A stretch of DNA of 64,000 nucleotides from Gordonia neofelifaecis NRRL B-59395. GTDB lineage: Bacteria; Actinomycetota; Actinomycetes; Mycobacteriales; Mycobacteriaceae. The notes under the pieces were generated by a model. It was not told where the DNA came from. It ran no database searches and was given only the letters and a program-made list of their open reading frames with translations. Below are positions 28,103-37,200 of the stretch, one piece after another. The stretch is taken from NCBI RefSeq assembly GCF_000192435.1, contig NZ_AEUD01000013.1:1-64000 (forward strand). The letters run 5' to 3'. Position numbers and translations under genes: made by a program. Positions within the stretch are counted from its first letter, which is position 1. Each line of letters opens with the position of its first letter.

Positions 28103-29007
28103 CGCGACTTGGAGGCTCGGTGCTGCCGAACATTACTGCCCTCTGGTTCATCGACTGCCCCGATCCGGCAGCGGAGCTGGCCGCCGGGGCGTACATCGAA
28201 CCGGACAAGACCACCGACTTCATCGAGCAGGCGTTCGCCGACACCGAGATCACCCCGATCGGCACCTCGGATCTCGCCGCCGTCGTCGACGGCCCCGACA
28301 ATCGGGTCTTCGCAGCTCATTTCGGTTCACTGGCGGTCCTGGCGGGTACGAGTCTGCGGACCGCCGACCCGACCGAACTGACCGGCTACCTCGACGATCT
28401 CGGCGTCGGCCACTCGTGGGCGGTCATCTCGCTCGACCCGGACACCGACACCGGTTGCTTCGCCCGCTGGCACGACGGCGAGATGCAGCGCGCCTTCGTC
28501 GGCACGCCCACCGTCATTCGCGCGGACGTCGGCCTGCCCTATCCGTTCGAGGGTCCGTTCTGGGCCGGCGAGCATCCGCAGACGCACGCCTCCGGCGATC
28601 CGCTGGCTCTCCCCTTCCATCCCGGCGAACTCGCGGACGCGGCTCACCTCGCCTGGTTCGGGTTCGGATTCCACACCAACGCCGAGGGCGCCGTCGACCC
28701 GGCCCGCGTCCCGGTCACCGTGTACCGGATCGGTCCCGACGACGGCCGGGACGGCTTCATCGAGTCCTCGGTGTCACTGCGGGCCGACAACCCGCCGCGC
28801 GGCGATGCCGACTCGACGTCCGAGGACGCGGCCGAGACCGCACCCATCAGCGCGCAGGGCGCGAGTCCATCGGACGACGAGACCTCGCCCATCGCCACGA
28901 CGGCACCGATCGCCACGACGGCCGACTCGGCTCCGGCGTCCGACGAGCCGTCGTCGAGGACGCCCGGCCCGATCTCACGCTATTTCGGCTTCCGCGGCCG
29001 CCTGTAG
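28099..29007 (+). CDS. DUF6928 family protein, function unknown
   Basis: 302 residues from an ATG overlapping the sepH stop (ATGA). A GTG at 28120 with GGAGG 4 nt before it (28111-28115) is an equally good start and places the family-like ALWFID near the N-terminus. Visible: FGSLAVLAGTSL, SWAVISLDPDTDTGCFARW, PTVIRADVGLPYPFEGPFWAGEHP, LPFHPGELADAAHLAWFGF. The last about 80 residues are a Ser/Thr/Ala/Pro-rich disordered tail. Likely co-translated with SepH. Confidence 0.75.
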   Translation: MTRLGGSVLPNITALWFIDCPDPAAELAAGAYIEPDKTTDFIEQAFADTEITPIGTSDLAAVVDGPDNRVFAAHFGSLAVLAGTSLRTADPTELTGYLDDLGVGHSWAVISLDPDTDTGCFARWHDGEMQRAFVGTPTVIRADVGLPYPFEGPFWAGEHPQTHASGDPLALPFHPGELADAAHLAWFGFGFHTNAEGAVDPARVPVTVYRIGPDDGRDGFIESSVSLRADNPPRGDADSTSEDAAETAPISAQGASPSDDETSPIATTAPIATTADSAPASDEPSSRTPGPISRYFGFRGRL

Positions 29008-29098
29008 AGTCCGTCTCCCGCATCCGCGTGGTCCGGCAAGGAACGCGGTGCCCCGGACACCGCGACGGACCTCGATCTACGCGGATCCGGAGCGTCCC

Positions 29099-29578
29099 CT
29101 AACGGACCACTTCGAGCGGCCCTTCCTCGGGTGTCGGCGGCTCGAACCGCTCGAAGTACTCCGTCGCCGTCTGCTCGGTCAGCGGCCAATCGTCCGCCTG
29201 CCTGCCGTGTCGGTCGCCGACGCGACTCACGATGGTCTCGAGGTCGGTCGCGAGGTAGACGGTCGTCGGCACGATCCCCGCCGGTGCAAGCAGTTCGCGG
29301 TACTGATCACGTTGGCGCCGGAACCAGAAGCCGAAGTCGAGTACGACGTCGTTCCCCGCCGCGACGAGGCACAGCAGACGGCCCTTCAGGTCCGCCGCCA
29401 CCTCGGCGACCACCTCCGCGGACGGCATCGTGGTGATCCCGCGGTCCCAGAACTCCACCTCGAACGACAAGCGCGTCCACCCGTCGCGCTCCAGGCGCTT
29501 GGCGTACGTCGTCTTGCCCGCGCCACCGGGCCCGCACATCATCACGACGCGGGATGTTCGAGTCGTGTCCGTTGCCAC
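29099..29578 (-). CDS. P-loop ATPase/kinase-like protein (AAA_33 type)
   Basis: 159 residues. Walker A CGPGGAGKTTYAK right at the N-terminus, a DVVLDFGFWFRRQRDQYR block resembling the zeta-toxin/kinase AAA_33 lid region, and a C-terminal acidic tail. It probably phosphorylates a small molecule; substrate unknown. GTG 29578 is preferred because TAGGGT lies 7 nt upstream (29586-29591), predicting a leaderless transcript; an upstream GTG at 29602 would overlap that box. Confidence 0.8.
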   Translation of the reverse strand: MATDTTRTSRVVMMCGPGGAGKTTYAKRLERDGWTRLSFEVEFWDRGITTMPSAEVVAEVAADLKGRLLCLVAAGNDVVLDFGFWFRRQRDQYRELLAPAGIVPTTVYLATDLETIVSRVGDRHGRQADDWPLTEQTATEYFERFEPPTPEEGPLEVVR

Positions 29579-29747
29579 CGGGCAAACCCTACGCGCCGCC
29601 ACCCGGCCGACGGGTCACTCGCTCAGCGCGCACAAGGTCGACCGATCACGGTCTATCAAGGCCGAATGACGTCCGAGGTACCGTCAGCGGTCAACCCTGT
29701 GCGGAAACCGCTGGGCGGTAGCTCGTGCTGTCGTTCAGCGGAGCCGC

Positions 29748-30614
29748 CTACACCCGAGCGCGCTCGTAGAACGCCACTGCGGCGGCCGTCGCGACGTTGA
29801 GCGAATCCGTACCGCGGCTCATCGGAATCCGGGCCCGGACATCGCAACGACGCATCGTGTGCTCGGCCAGGCCCGGTCCCTCGGCGCCGACGAGGAAGGC
29901 GACCTTGCCGCCCGACACCGCGCCCGCGAGCGGGACGCTGCCCTCTCCCGGCGTCAACGCGACGGTGGTGAACCCCGAGTCCCGGAGTACGTCGAGGTCG
30001 CCGGGCCAGTCCTGCGATTTGGCGAACGGCACCAGCAGGGCATGACCCATCGAGACGCGCACGCACCGGCGGTACAGCGGATCGGCGCAGCCCGCGCCGA
30101 AGACCACCGCGTCGACGCCCAGTCCGGCCGCATTGCGGAAGATGCTGCCGATGTTCTCGTGATCGTTGACGCCCTCCAGAACGGCGACTGTCCGCGCGTG
30201 CTCGATCACGTCCACGACCGTCCGCTCGACGGGACGTCGGGCGGCGGCCAGGACGCCGCGATTGAGATGGAAACCGATCACCTCGGCCATCACCTCGGCG
30301 GACGCCCGGTAGAACGGCACGCCCCGCAACGACGGGTCCCGCAGATCCGCATCCAGTTCGCCCATCCGCCGGTCCACTCCGAAGAAGGCGTGCGGGGCGA
30401 ACCTCGAGGCGATCATCCGCTGCGCGACCAGCACGCCCTCGGCGATCACCAGCCCCTTGCCGACGCGTCCGCCGGGCAGGGCGGGCACGTCCGGGCGACG
30501 GTCCACCGAGTTGAGGTCCCGGAAGTCGTCCACGCGAGGATCCGACGGGTCGACGATGTCGATCACGTCCACGGCGAGGCCGTCGCCTGCGAGGCCTGAG
30601 TCTGTCGAGTTCAC
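29748..30614 (-). CDS. TrmH/SpoU-family RNA 2'-O-methyltransferase
   Basis: 288 residues, the same length I recall for M. tuberculosis Rv0881. An N-terminal RNA-binding segment is followed by the SPOUT knot with motif 1 ENIGSIFRNAAGLGVDAVVF, motif 2 FLVGAEGPGLAEHT and motif 3 IPMSRGTDSLNVATAAAV. It methylates rRNA or tRNA ribose using SAM. The GTG start has CACCGT 6 nt upstream (30621-30626), a leaderless-type arrangement. Confidence 0.9.
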   Translation of the reverse strand: MNSTDSGLAGDGLAVDVIDIVDPSDPRVDDFRDLNSVDRRPDVPALPGGRVGKGLVIAEGVLVAQRMIASRFAPHAFFGVDRRMGELDADLRDPSLRGVPFYRASAEVMAEVIGFHLNRGVLAAARRPVERTVVDVIEHARTVAVLEGVNDHENIGSIFRNAAGLGVDAVVFGAGCADPLYRRCVRVSMGHALLVPFAKSQDWPGDLDVLRDSGFTTVALTPGEGSVPLAGAVSGGKVAFLVGAEGPGLAEHTMRRCDVRARIPMSRGTDSLNVATAAAVAFYERARV

Positions 30615-30689
30615 CCGTCAACGGTGCCATATCGTCCCCGGTCAGCGACGGCCTGCATCCGCCCGCGTGAGCCCTGGCACACTGGACTG

Positions 30690-31922
30690 GTGAACAATCA
30701 GTCGTCCGGCCCCGTCGATCCGTTGTCCCTCGAACGACCGAGGGGCACCGACTGGCCCGAGATCCTCGCCATCGACGCCCGCGCGTTCGCGCTGCCGAAG
30801 CCGCTGCCAGCCGACGAGATGATCGAATTCCGCAACCGAGCGGGCGAGGGCGACACCGTCGTCGTGCGCGACACCGCTTCGGAGGGTCAGCCGATCGTCG
30901 CGGTCTCGCTGTACTTCCCCGTCCCCGTCACCGTCCCCGGCGGAGCCGCGGCGACCACCGCGGGACTGTCCTGGGTGTCGGTGTCGGCGACGCACCGCCG
31001 CCGCGGTCTCCTGCGCCGGATGATCACCGAGCAGTACCGCACGTGGCGGGAACGCGATTTCCCGCTCGCCACGCTGACCGCCTCCGAAGGCGGCATCTAC
31101 GAGCGTTTCGGCTTCGGCCCGGCGATGTTCGCGCACCGGATCCGGGTCGAGCCGGCGGCCGCGCAGTTCCGCACACCGGCGCCCGCCGACTCGCGCGTCC
31201 GTTACGGCAGCACCGAACAGGTCGTCCGGCACGTGCCCGCGGTGCATCGAGCGTGGGCCGCAGGCCGCAACGGCGCCATCACCCGTCCGGACACGTGGTG
31301 GCCGTCGATCATCGCCGACCGCAACTTCCGTCGTAACTCGCAGACCAGCGGGCTGCACTACCTGCTCCACGCGGACGGCTACGCCGCGTACCGCATCGAC
31401 GCTCGGGACAAGACCGCGATCGTCGAAGACCTCGTCTACACCACCCCGCAGGCGCACACCGATCTGTGGCGCGTGCTCACCAGCCTCGATCTGGTGTCCG
31501 CGGTGACGGCGTCGATCCCCGTCGACGACCCGCTGCCGCACAAGCTGGTGAACGCCCGCGCCCTGGAGGTCCAGGGACGCGCCGATCAGCTGTGGGTGTC
31601 GATCCTCGACGTGGTCGCGGCGCTGGAACTGCGCACCTACGCCGCCGACGGCGACCTCGTCCTCGATGTCACCGACGGTTTCGGCGATCGGGCCGGGCGG
31701 TACCGGCTGACGGTCGCGGGCGGTCGTGCGACGGTGACCCGCACCGACGACGACGCGCAGATCGGGATCGACATCGCGACCCTCTCGAGCATCTACCTCG
31801 GCGGGATCAGCGTGCGCGAGATGACCGCGGCCGACCGCATCGACGCCGACTCGGCCGCCGCGTCGACGCTGGCCTCGATGTTCGCCGTCGACGAGGCGCC
31901 GTTCGCCGGGACGTTCTTCTGA
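30690..31922 (+). CDS. Eis-family GNAT N-acetyltransferase
   Basis: 410 residues, similar to mycobacterial Eis (about 400). The first GNAT domain shows LSWVSVSATHRRRGLLRRMI, the acetyl-CoA pyrophosphate loop (HRRRGLLR), then the Eis-specific YERFGFGPAMFAHRIRVEP, a second GNAT-like domain and a C-terminal SCP2-like domain ending with the carboxylate-proximal FAGTFF. Eis proteins acetylate amines including aminoglycosides and host proteins; the substrate here is unknown. CACACT lies 6 nt before the GTG. Confidence 0.9.
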   Translation: MNNQSSGPVDPLSLERPRGTDWPEILAIDARAFALPKPLPADEMIEFRNRAGEGDTVVVRDTASEGQPIVAVSLYFPVPVTVPGGAAATTAGLSWVSVSATHRRRGLLRRMITEQYRTWRERDFPLATLTASEGGIYERFGFGPAMFAHRIRVEPAAAQFRTPAPADSRVRYGSTEQVVRHVPAVHRAWAAGRNGAITRPDTWWPSIIADRNFRRNSQTSGLHYLLHADGYAAYRIDARDKTAIVEDLVYTTPQAHTDLWRVLTSLDLVSAVTASIPVDDPLPHKLVNARALEVQGRADQLWVSILDVVAALELRTYAADGDLVLDVTDGFGDRAGRYRLTVAGGRATVTRTDDDAQIGIDIATLSSIYLGGISVREMTAADRIDADSAAASTLASMFAVDEAPFAGTFF

Positions 31923-31935
31923 ACGGCCCGGCCGA

Positions 31936-33441
31936 TCAGCCCGAGATCAGGCTCTCGATCGGCCCGCGCGCGAAGTAGACGATGAACAGCGCCGCGACGA
32001 TGTAGAGCAGCGGGTGCATCTGGCGCCACTTGCCGCGGGCGACGCCGAGGACCACCCAGCTGATGAAGCCGACGCCGATGCCGTTGGCGATCGAGTAGGT
32101 GAACGGCATGACGACGATGGTCAGGAACGCCGGGAGCGCGACCTCGAACCGGGTGAAGTCGATGTCGCGGATCTGGCCCATCATCAGCGCGCCCACGACG
32201 ACCAGCACCGGCGAGACGGCTTCCATCGGGACGACGCTGTACAGCGGGGTGAAGAACATCGCGCCCAGGAACAGCACGCCGGTGACCACATTGGCCAGAC
32301 CGGTGCGCGCCCCTTCGGCGATACCCGCCGACGACTCGACCAGCACGGTGTTCGACGACGCCGACGCCGCACCGCCGACGATGGCTCCGGTGCCCTCGAC
32401 GATCAGCGCCTTGCCCATACCCGGAAGGTTGCCGTCGGCGTCTGAGAGACCGCCTTCCTTGCCCAGACCGGTCATCGTGCCCATCGCGTCGAAGAAGTTC
32501 GACAGCAGCAGGGTGAACAGGAAGACGCACGCGATCAGCGCGCTGACATTGTTGAACTCACCGGTGAAGGCACCGAAGAGGTCGACGTCGCCGACGAGTG
32601 CGAAGTCGGGCATGCCGCCGATGCCGCTGGGCAGCTTGGGGACGTTCATCGCCCATCCGCCGTTGCCCTCGGACGCCGGCCCCAGATGCATGATGCTCTC
32701 GACGATGATCGACGCCACGGTCATCACGATGATGCCGAGCAGCAGCCCGCCCGGGACCTTGCGGACCATGAGGATCGCCATCAGCAGCACACCGATGACG
32801 AAGATCAGCGTCGGGACGGTCGTGATCGATCCGTCGTCGCCGAGCTGGACCGGCGGCGATCCCGCACCCTCGGGGCGGGTCACGAAGCCCGCGTTGATGA
32901 ATCCGATGAACGCGATGAACGCGCCGATGCCCGCGGCGATCGCCGACTTGATCTCGGACGGGACCGCGTTGAACACCGCGGTGCGCACGCCGGTGAAACC
33001 GAGGATCACGATGATGACACCGTTGATCACCACCAGGCCCATGGCCGCGGGCCAGCTCATCTGCGGGGCGATCGTGACCGCGAGCAGACTGCTGATGCCG
33101 ATGCCCGCAGCGATGCCGAACGGATAGTTGGCGACGAGCCCGAACACCACCGACATCACGCCGGCCGCCAGAGCCACCACCGCCGCCACCTGGAGCATCG
33201 GCAGGACGTTGCCGAGCGAGTCGGCGTTCATCGGTTGTCCGGGGACGCCGCCGATGATGATCGGAGTCAGCACCACGATGTACGCCATCGTGAAGAACGT
33301 GACCAGACCGCCGCGGATCTCGCGGCCCACGGTCGACCCCCGCTCACGGATCTTGAAATAGCGATCGAGTACGGATGGCGAGGCCTTCGGGGGCGTGGGG
33401 TCGTCCGCCTCCTGCGGATCGGTGTCGACCGGATCGGTCAT
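31936..33441 (-). CDS. NCS2-type purine (guanine/hypoxanthine) permease
   Basis: 501 residues, about 13 membrane segments. FKIRERGSTVGREIRGGLVTFFTMAYIVVL is shortened here to its key parts: RGS, E, R and FFTMAYI, the AzgA-subfamily start. Others are PFGIAAGIGISSLLAV, SEIKSAIAAGIGAFIAFIG and ESSAGIAEGARTGLANVV. Imports purines with protons. ATG 33441 follows AAGGA at a 7-nt spacing; a GTG at 33456 lies inside that ribosome-binding region. Confidence 0.9.
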   Translation of the reverse strand: MTDPVDTDPQEADDPTPPKASPSVLDRYFKIRERGSTVGREIRGGLVTFFTMAYIVVLTPIIIGGVPGQPMNADSLGNVLPMLQVAAVVALAAGVMSVVFGLVANYPFGIAAGIGISSLLAVTIAPQMSWPAAMGLVVINGVIIVILGFTGVRTAVFNAVPSEIKSAIAAGIGAFIAFIGFINAGFVTRPEGAGSPPVQLGDDGSITTVPTLIFVIGVLLMAILMVRKVPGGLLLGIIVMTVASIIVESIMHLGPASEGNGGWAMNVPKLPSGIGGMPDFALVGDVDLFGAFTGEFNNVSALIACVFLFTLLLSNFFDAMGTMTGLGKEGGLSDADGNLPGMGKALIVEGTGAIVGGAASASSNTVLVESSAGIAEGARTGLANVVTGVLFLGAMFFTPLYSVVPMEAVSPVLVVVGALMMGQIRDIDFTRFEVALPAFLTIVVMPFTYSIANGIGVGFISWVVLGVARGKWRQMHPLLYIVAALFIVYFARGPIESLISG

Positions 33442-33538
33442 CGGCTGGTCCTTCACGGTGTCGAGGAAGAGTTCGCATAATTGTTGCGCATGACCGCCGC
33501 TTTCGGTGCACCGCGGGCGCGAAAGCTACCCTGAGGTC

Positions 33539-33793
33539 ATGTCAGACGAGCCGCAGATTCCTCAGCTTCCGGCGAAGCTTCGCGCTCCCGAACCGGTGAT
33601 CGTCGTCGGCATGCTCGTGTGGGCGGCGGCCACGCTGGTCGTGTGGCTCACCGACCTCGGCTCCGACCGTGCACTCGCCGTCTGCCTCGTCGGGCTCGGC
33701 GTCGGAGTGTTGGGAACGGGCGTCGTCCTCCTGCAGAAGGCCGCGGTCCGTCGCGGTTCCCGCGGCGCTCAGGAGGGGTTGGACGTCCGCTGA
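33539..33793 (+). CDS. DUF2530 two-helix membrane protein
   Basis: 84 residues. PVIVVGMLVWAAATLVVWL and LAVCLVGLGVGVLGTGVVLL are two membrane helices followed by a basic tail. Matches DUF2530, a conserved mycobacterial small membrane protein of unknown role. TACCCT (33527-33532) lies 6 nt before the ATG. The 3' end overlaps the convergent PAP2 gene by 25 bp. Confidence 0.8.
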   Translation: MSDEPQIPQLPAKLRAPEPVIVVGMLVWAAATLVVWLTDLGSDRALAVCLVGLGVGVLGTGVVLLQKAAVRRGSRGAQEGLDVR

Positions 33794-34401
33794 CCCGATC
33801 CTGATCGCGGCTGTCCGGCCTTCGTCGTCATCCGCTTGGTCCCCACCCGCAGGAGTGCGGGTCGTCGAACCAGCTGTGCGTGCGTGACCAGGCACATCAG
33901 GATCCACAGGACGCCGAACAGCCAGCCGAAGACCACGTCGGACATCCAGTGGACGCCGAGGTACACGCGGCTCAGGCCGATGAAACCGATCAGCACCGGT
34001 ACCCAGAGCAGGATCAACGGCCGGTCGCGAACCCACGGGTACAGCCGGAACAGGATCACCGCGGAGAGCCCGTAGACGATGGTGCTCAGCATCGCGTGCC
34101 CGGATGGGAACGAGGCACCGCCGACGTCGATGAGCCGGTCCTCGATCGGTGGTCGGCCACGCGCGAACAGCAGTTTCAGCAGGAGCATCAGCACGTAGCC
34201 GCTGAGACCGCCGAAGACGATCAGCGCTGACAGGTCGATGCGGTTGCCCATCCAGGCCAGCACGAACACGCCGATGACCACCAGGACGAGCGTCAACGTG
34301 TCACCGAACACCGTCACCAGTTGAACCACGGACGTCAGCGGTTCATGGCGCGATTCCACCACCCAGTTCGTGATGCGGTCGTCGATCGGAAACTGCTGCA
34401 C
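33769..34401 (-). CDS. PAP2-family phosphatase
   Basis: 210 residues, six membrane helices. The three acid-phosphatase motifs are intact: KLLFARGRP (motif 1), FPSGHAM (motif 2) and SRVYLGVHWMSD (motif 3, catalytic His and Asp). It dephosphorylates lipid phosphates such as undecaprenyl-PP or phosphatidic acid on the outer face of the membrane. Starts with GTG behind GGAGAGG. C-terminus is basic. Confidence 0.9.
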   Translation of the reverse strand: MQQFPIDDRITNWVVESRHEPLTSVVQLVTVFGDTLTLVLVVIGVFVLAWMGNRIDLSALIVFGGLSGYVLMLLLKLLFARGRPPIEDRLIDVGGASFPSGHAMLSTIVYGLSAVILFRLYPWVRDRPLILLWVPVLIGFIGLSRVYLGVHWMSDVVFGWLFGVLWILMCLVTHAQLVRRPALLRVGTKRMTTKAGQPRSGSGQRTSNPS

Positions 34402-34464
34402 TGATGCCTCTCCGGGGAGCCGGTCGTTCGCGGCTCACCGTACTGTCTTATCGCACATCGCCGG

Positions 34465-37200
34465 TCACGTGTGTCCGGACCGGCCCCGGCTCAGATGCAC
34501 GACGCCGTCATCGGTGACCCAGCGCGGGATCCGCTGCCGCCGCGTCCGGTCGTCGTCGGTGATCTCGACGTGCAGGTCGTCGTGGATCCGGACCTGGCGG
34601 GCGGTGGTGAGCCCGGCCGCAGCGAGCAGTCGCACCGCTTCAGCGGAGTCGGCGTCCACCGCGTCGCCGCCCGGGTCGGGCAGCACCTGACAGACGGCGT
34701 CGGCGGTCGGCGCGTCGACGAGGTCGGCGAGGACCGCCGCCGCCGCGCTATCCGGGGGCAGTCCGGGCAGCACCGCGCGCTCCGGCGGGATCACGTCCAC
34801 CCACCACGGGGCACCGATCACCACCGGATCGTCGGTCGTGGTTCCGGCGACGGTTCGTAACCGGTCCGGCGGATCGACGTCGGCCACTCGGAATGCGCCG
34901 TCGACCACCGCGGCCACCAGTGCCGCGTGGGCACCGACCGCGACGCCGCTCGGCACGGCCCGGTCCGGGTCGGCCAATGCGGCGAGGCGATCGCTCGCGT
35001 CGGCCGCGTCATCCGGTGCCGGGCCGGCGAGCAGTCCCGCCGCCGCCACCGGGACCTGGACGGGGTCGAGGAGCCCGCGCAGGCCGACATCGTCGACTCC
35101 GCGGAGCCGACGGAGCGGCACCCCGTCGATCTCGGCGTACCGGCGCAGCCACCACCGCGTGTAGCCGCCGGTCAGCAGCGGCGCGGTGTGGTCGTCGGAG
35201 GCGAGGAGTTCGAGGGCGGCCGGCCAGCGCGCCGGATCGACGAGGTCGAGGTCCCGGACCGCGTGCAGCTCGTCCGGCGGGACCTCGTGCGAATCCCACC
35301 ACTCCTCCTCGTCGGGGAGATCGTGCTCGGGCGCCACGGGCGCCGGATCGTGCACGACGGTGAAGCCCCAGCCCACTCCCAGCCGCCGCAGCGCGTCGCG
35401 CCCGTACCGCTCGACGACCTCGTCGGCCACCGTCCCGAACGGCGAGTCGGCGACGAGCACCTGCGCCAGCGGGCTGTCGGGCAGCAGCAGTTCGTCGGCG
35501 GGCCAATGATCGCCGTCGGCCCCCCGCAGTTCGAGCGAGCCGAGGTCGGCGGGGGCGGTGCCTGCGTGCGGAAGTCCGAGGATTCGCAGCACGGCGTCGA
35601 CGAGCACGTCGTCGTCGGAGTCGTCGATCGCGGCGGCGAGTTCCGGCAGTGCGAGTGCCTGCTCCGGCGAGATGCGCGTCAATCCCAGCCGTTCAAGCAG
35701 CGGATCGTAGGCGTCGGGCGCGACGGTGGGCACCCAGCTCACGACGGGCGGGTCAGCGAGCTCTTCGAGGCCGTCGATCAGGAACAGTCCGCGGCCACCG
35801 ACGTGCATGCGGCCGTCGGCTCGCGGGACCGGCAGCGTCGCGAGTTCTTCGGCGGCGCGCGCGTCGGGAACGAAGCCGGACAGGGCCGCGTAGAGCCGCG
35901 CCCACCAGTCATGATCGGCACCGCTCGACCCGGACAGCAGCTCTGCGACGTCGGCCAGGCCGATCTCGCGCGCACCGAGTCCGACGAGCAGGGAGGCGGT
36001 CACGCGATCGCTGACGTCGGGATGCGCCAACGGCTCAAGCACCTCCGACAGCAGCTCGGCCAGCTCGGCGGTGATGCCGGGGAACACCCACGTCCGGTCG
36101 GGCGACAGGGCTTCCCCGGTCGCCGACGGCACCCATTGCGCGACGGCCAGTTCCGATCGCACCGCCTCGCGAAGCACCCCGTCCACACCTCCGGCGGGCA
36201 GTGCGGGCGGCGGCACGAGGACCTGCTTCTGGTCGTCCGGCGCCAGCGCGACGAGTTCGGGGTATCCCGCGGCGGCGGCCGCGATGTCGGCGTCCGGGTG
36301 CAGTTCCCGGCGATCGGGCGTCAACGGCAGATCGGCGATCACCCGGGCGGGCAGCGTCAGCTCGATGTCCGTCGCCGTGGGACTGCGCAGCACGTCGCGG
36401 CCGAGCGGCACCACCCTGCCGTCCCGCACAGACGCGAGCCAGCGGGTGCGCTCCGTCCGCGCGATCAGCCAGCGCCGGTGCTCGACGCCGTCGCGCGAGA
36501 CCACCACGGTGTCGGTGTCGTCGCGTCGTTCGAAGGTGTGGGCGCCGACGACGATCCGATCGATCGCCTGCAGTTCCAGCAGCAGATCCGGGGCCTGCCC
36601 GGCCGCCGCGGCGACCAGCTCGCCTGCGACGTCGTCGTCGACCGCGAGGATCACCTCGGTGTCGAAGCCCGGCGACGGCGATGCATCCGACGGCCAGGCG
36701 AGGCGCTGGGCGGGCAATCGATCGAGCGCCGCGTCGGCGGCGACGGCGGCCACCGCGTCTCGGGTACGCGCGGCGTCGAACTCGATGGACCCGCTCGTCG
36801 ACGCCACGACCACCCGCGGGGCGAGCGACGTGGCCCGAAAGCCCATGCCGAACCGGCCGACGGTCGTGCCGTCGTCGCCGTGCTTCGGGGAGACCCGCAA
36901 GGCGGTCAAGGAGCGCACTCCCGCCGCGGTGAGCGGAGCACCGGTGTTCGCGACGTGGACCGACCGACCGTCGGCCCACACCGCCACATGTCCGACGATG
37001 CCCGCCGCGCTCGCCGCGTCGGCGGCATTCGCTATCAGCTCGGTGAAAAGCCTGTCGCGGTAACCGATCTCGAGGAGCTCGGCCTCGGCTGCGGCGTCCT
37101 CTGCCAGCCGGGTGGGCGACGACTGCCAGCCGCGCAGGGTGGCACGGCGCAGGTCGGCGGTCCCGAAGGGATCCGCGGGATCAGGCTCCGGCAGCGCCAT
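34465..37200 (-). CDS. GHKL ATPase, sacsin/Hsp90 N-domain-like
   Basis: 911 residues. The first about 250 residues form a Bergerat ATP-binding fold: N-box ELIANAADAA (about 54-63), then HVANTGAPLT (the DxGxG equivalent) and GRFGMGFRATS. The remaining 650 residues are acidic, Ala/Asp/Leu-rich and lack recognised domains. Large bacterial proteins of this type are annotated as sacsin-N-terminal-ATPase-like; a chaperone or DNA-linked role is unproven. It overlaps the upstream DUF3027 gene by 20 bp and is translated after it. Confidence 0.8.
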   Translation of the reverse strand: MALPEPDPADPFGTADLRRATLRGWQSSPTRLAEDAAAEAELLEIGYRDRLFTELIANAADAASAAGIVGHVAVWADGRSVHVANTGAPLTAAGVRSLTALRVSPKHGDDGTTVGRFGMGFRATSLAPRVVVASTSGSIEFDAARTRDAVAAVAADAALDRLPAQRLAWPSDASPSPGFDTEVILAVDDDVAGELVAAAAGQAPDLLLELQAIDRIVVGAHTFERRDDTDTVVVSRDGVEHRRWLIARTERTRWLASVRDGRVVPLGRDVLRSPTATDIELTLPARVIADLPLTPDRRELHPDADIAAAAAGYPELVALAPDDQKQVLVPPPALPAGGVDGVLREAVRSELAVAQWVPSATGEALSPDRTWVFPGITAELAELLSEVLEPLAHPDVSDRVTASLLVGLGAREIGLADVAELLSGSSGADHDWWARLYAALSGFVPDARAAEELATLPVPRADGRMHVGGRGLFLIDGLEELADPPVVSWVPTVAPDAYDPLLERLGLTRISPEQALALPELAAAIDDSDDDVLVDAVLRILGLPHAGTAPADLGSLELRGADGDHWPADELLLPDSPLAQVLVADSPFGTVADEVVERYGRDALRRLGVGWGFTVVHDPAPVAPEHDLPDEEEWWDSHEVPPDELHAVRDLDLVDPARWPAALELLASDDHTAPLLTGGYTRWWLRRYAEIDGVPLRRLRGVDDVGLRGLLDPVQVPVAAAGLLAGPAPDDAADASDRLAALADPDRAVPSGVAVGAHAALVAAVVDGAFRVADVDPPDRLRTVAGTTTDDPVVIGAPWWVDVIPPERAVLPGLPPDSAAAAVLADLVDAPTADAVCQVLPDPGGDAVDADSAEAVRLLAAAGLTTARQVRIHDDLHVEITDDDRTRRQRIPRWVTDDGVVHLSRGRSGHT

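Noticed and set aside
29017-29098. Nested inverted repeats (ATCCGCGT/ACGCGGAT around CGCGGTG/CACCGCG) after the DUF6928 gene, checked as a tRNA or small RNA
   Set aside because: No tRNA arms or conserved motif; probably an ordinary terminator between convergent genes, too weak to list.
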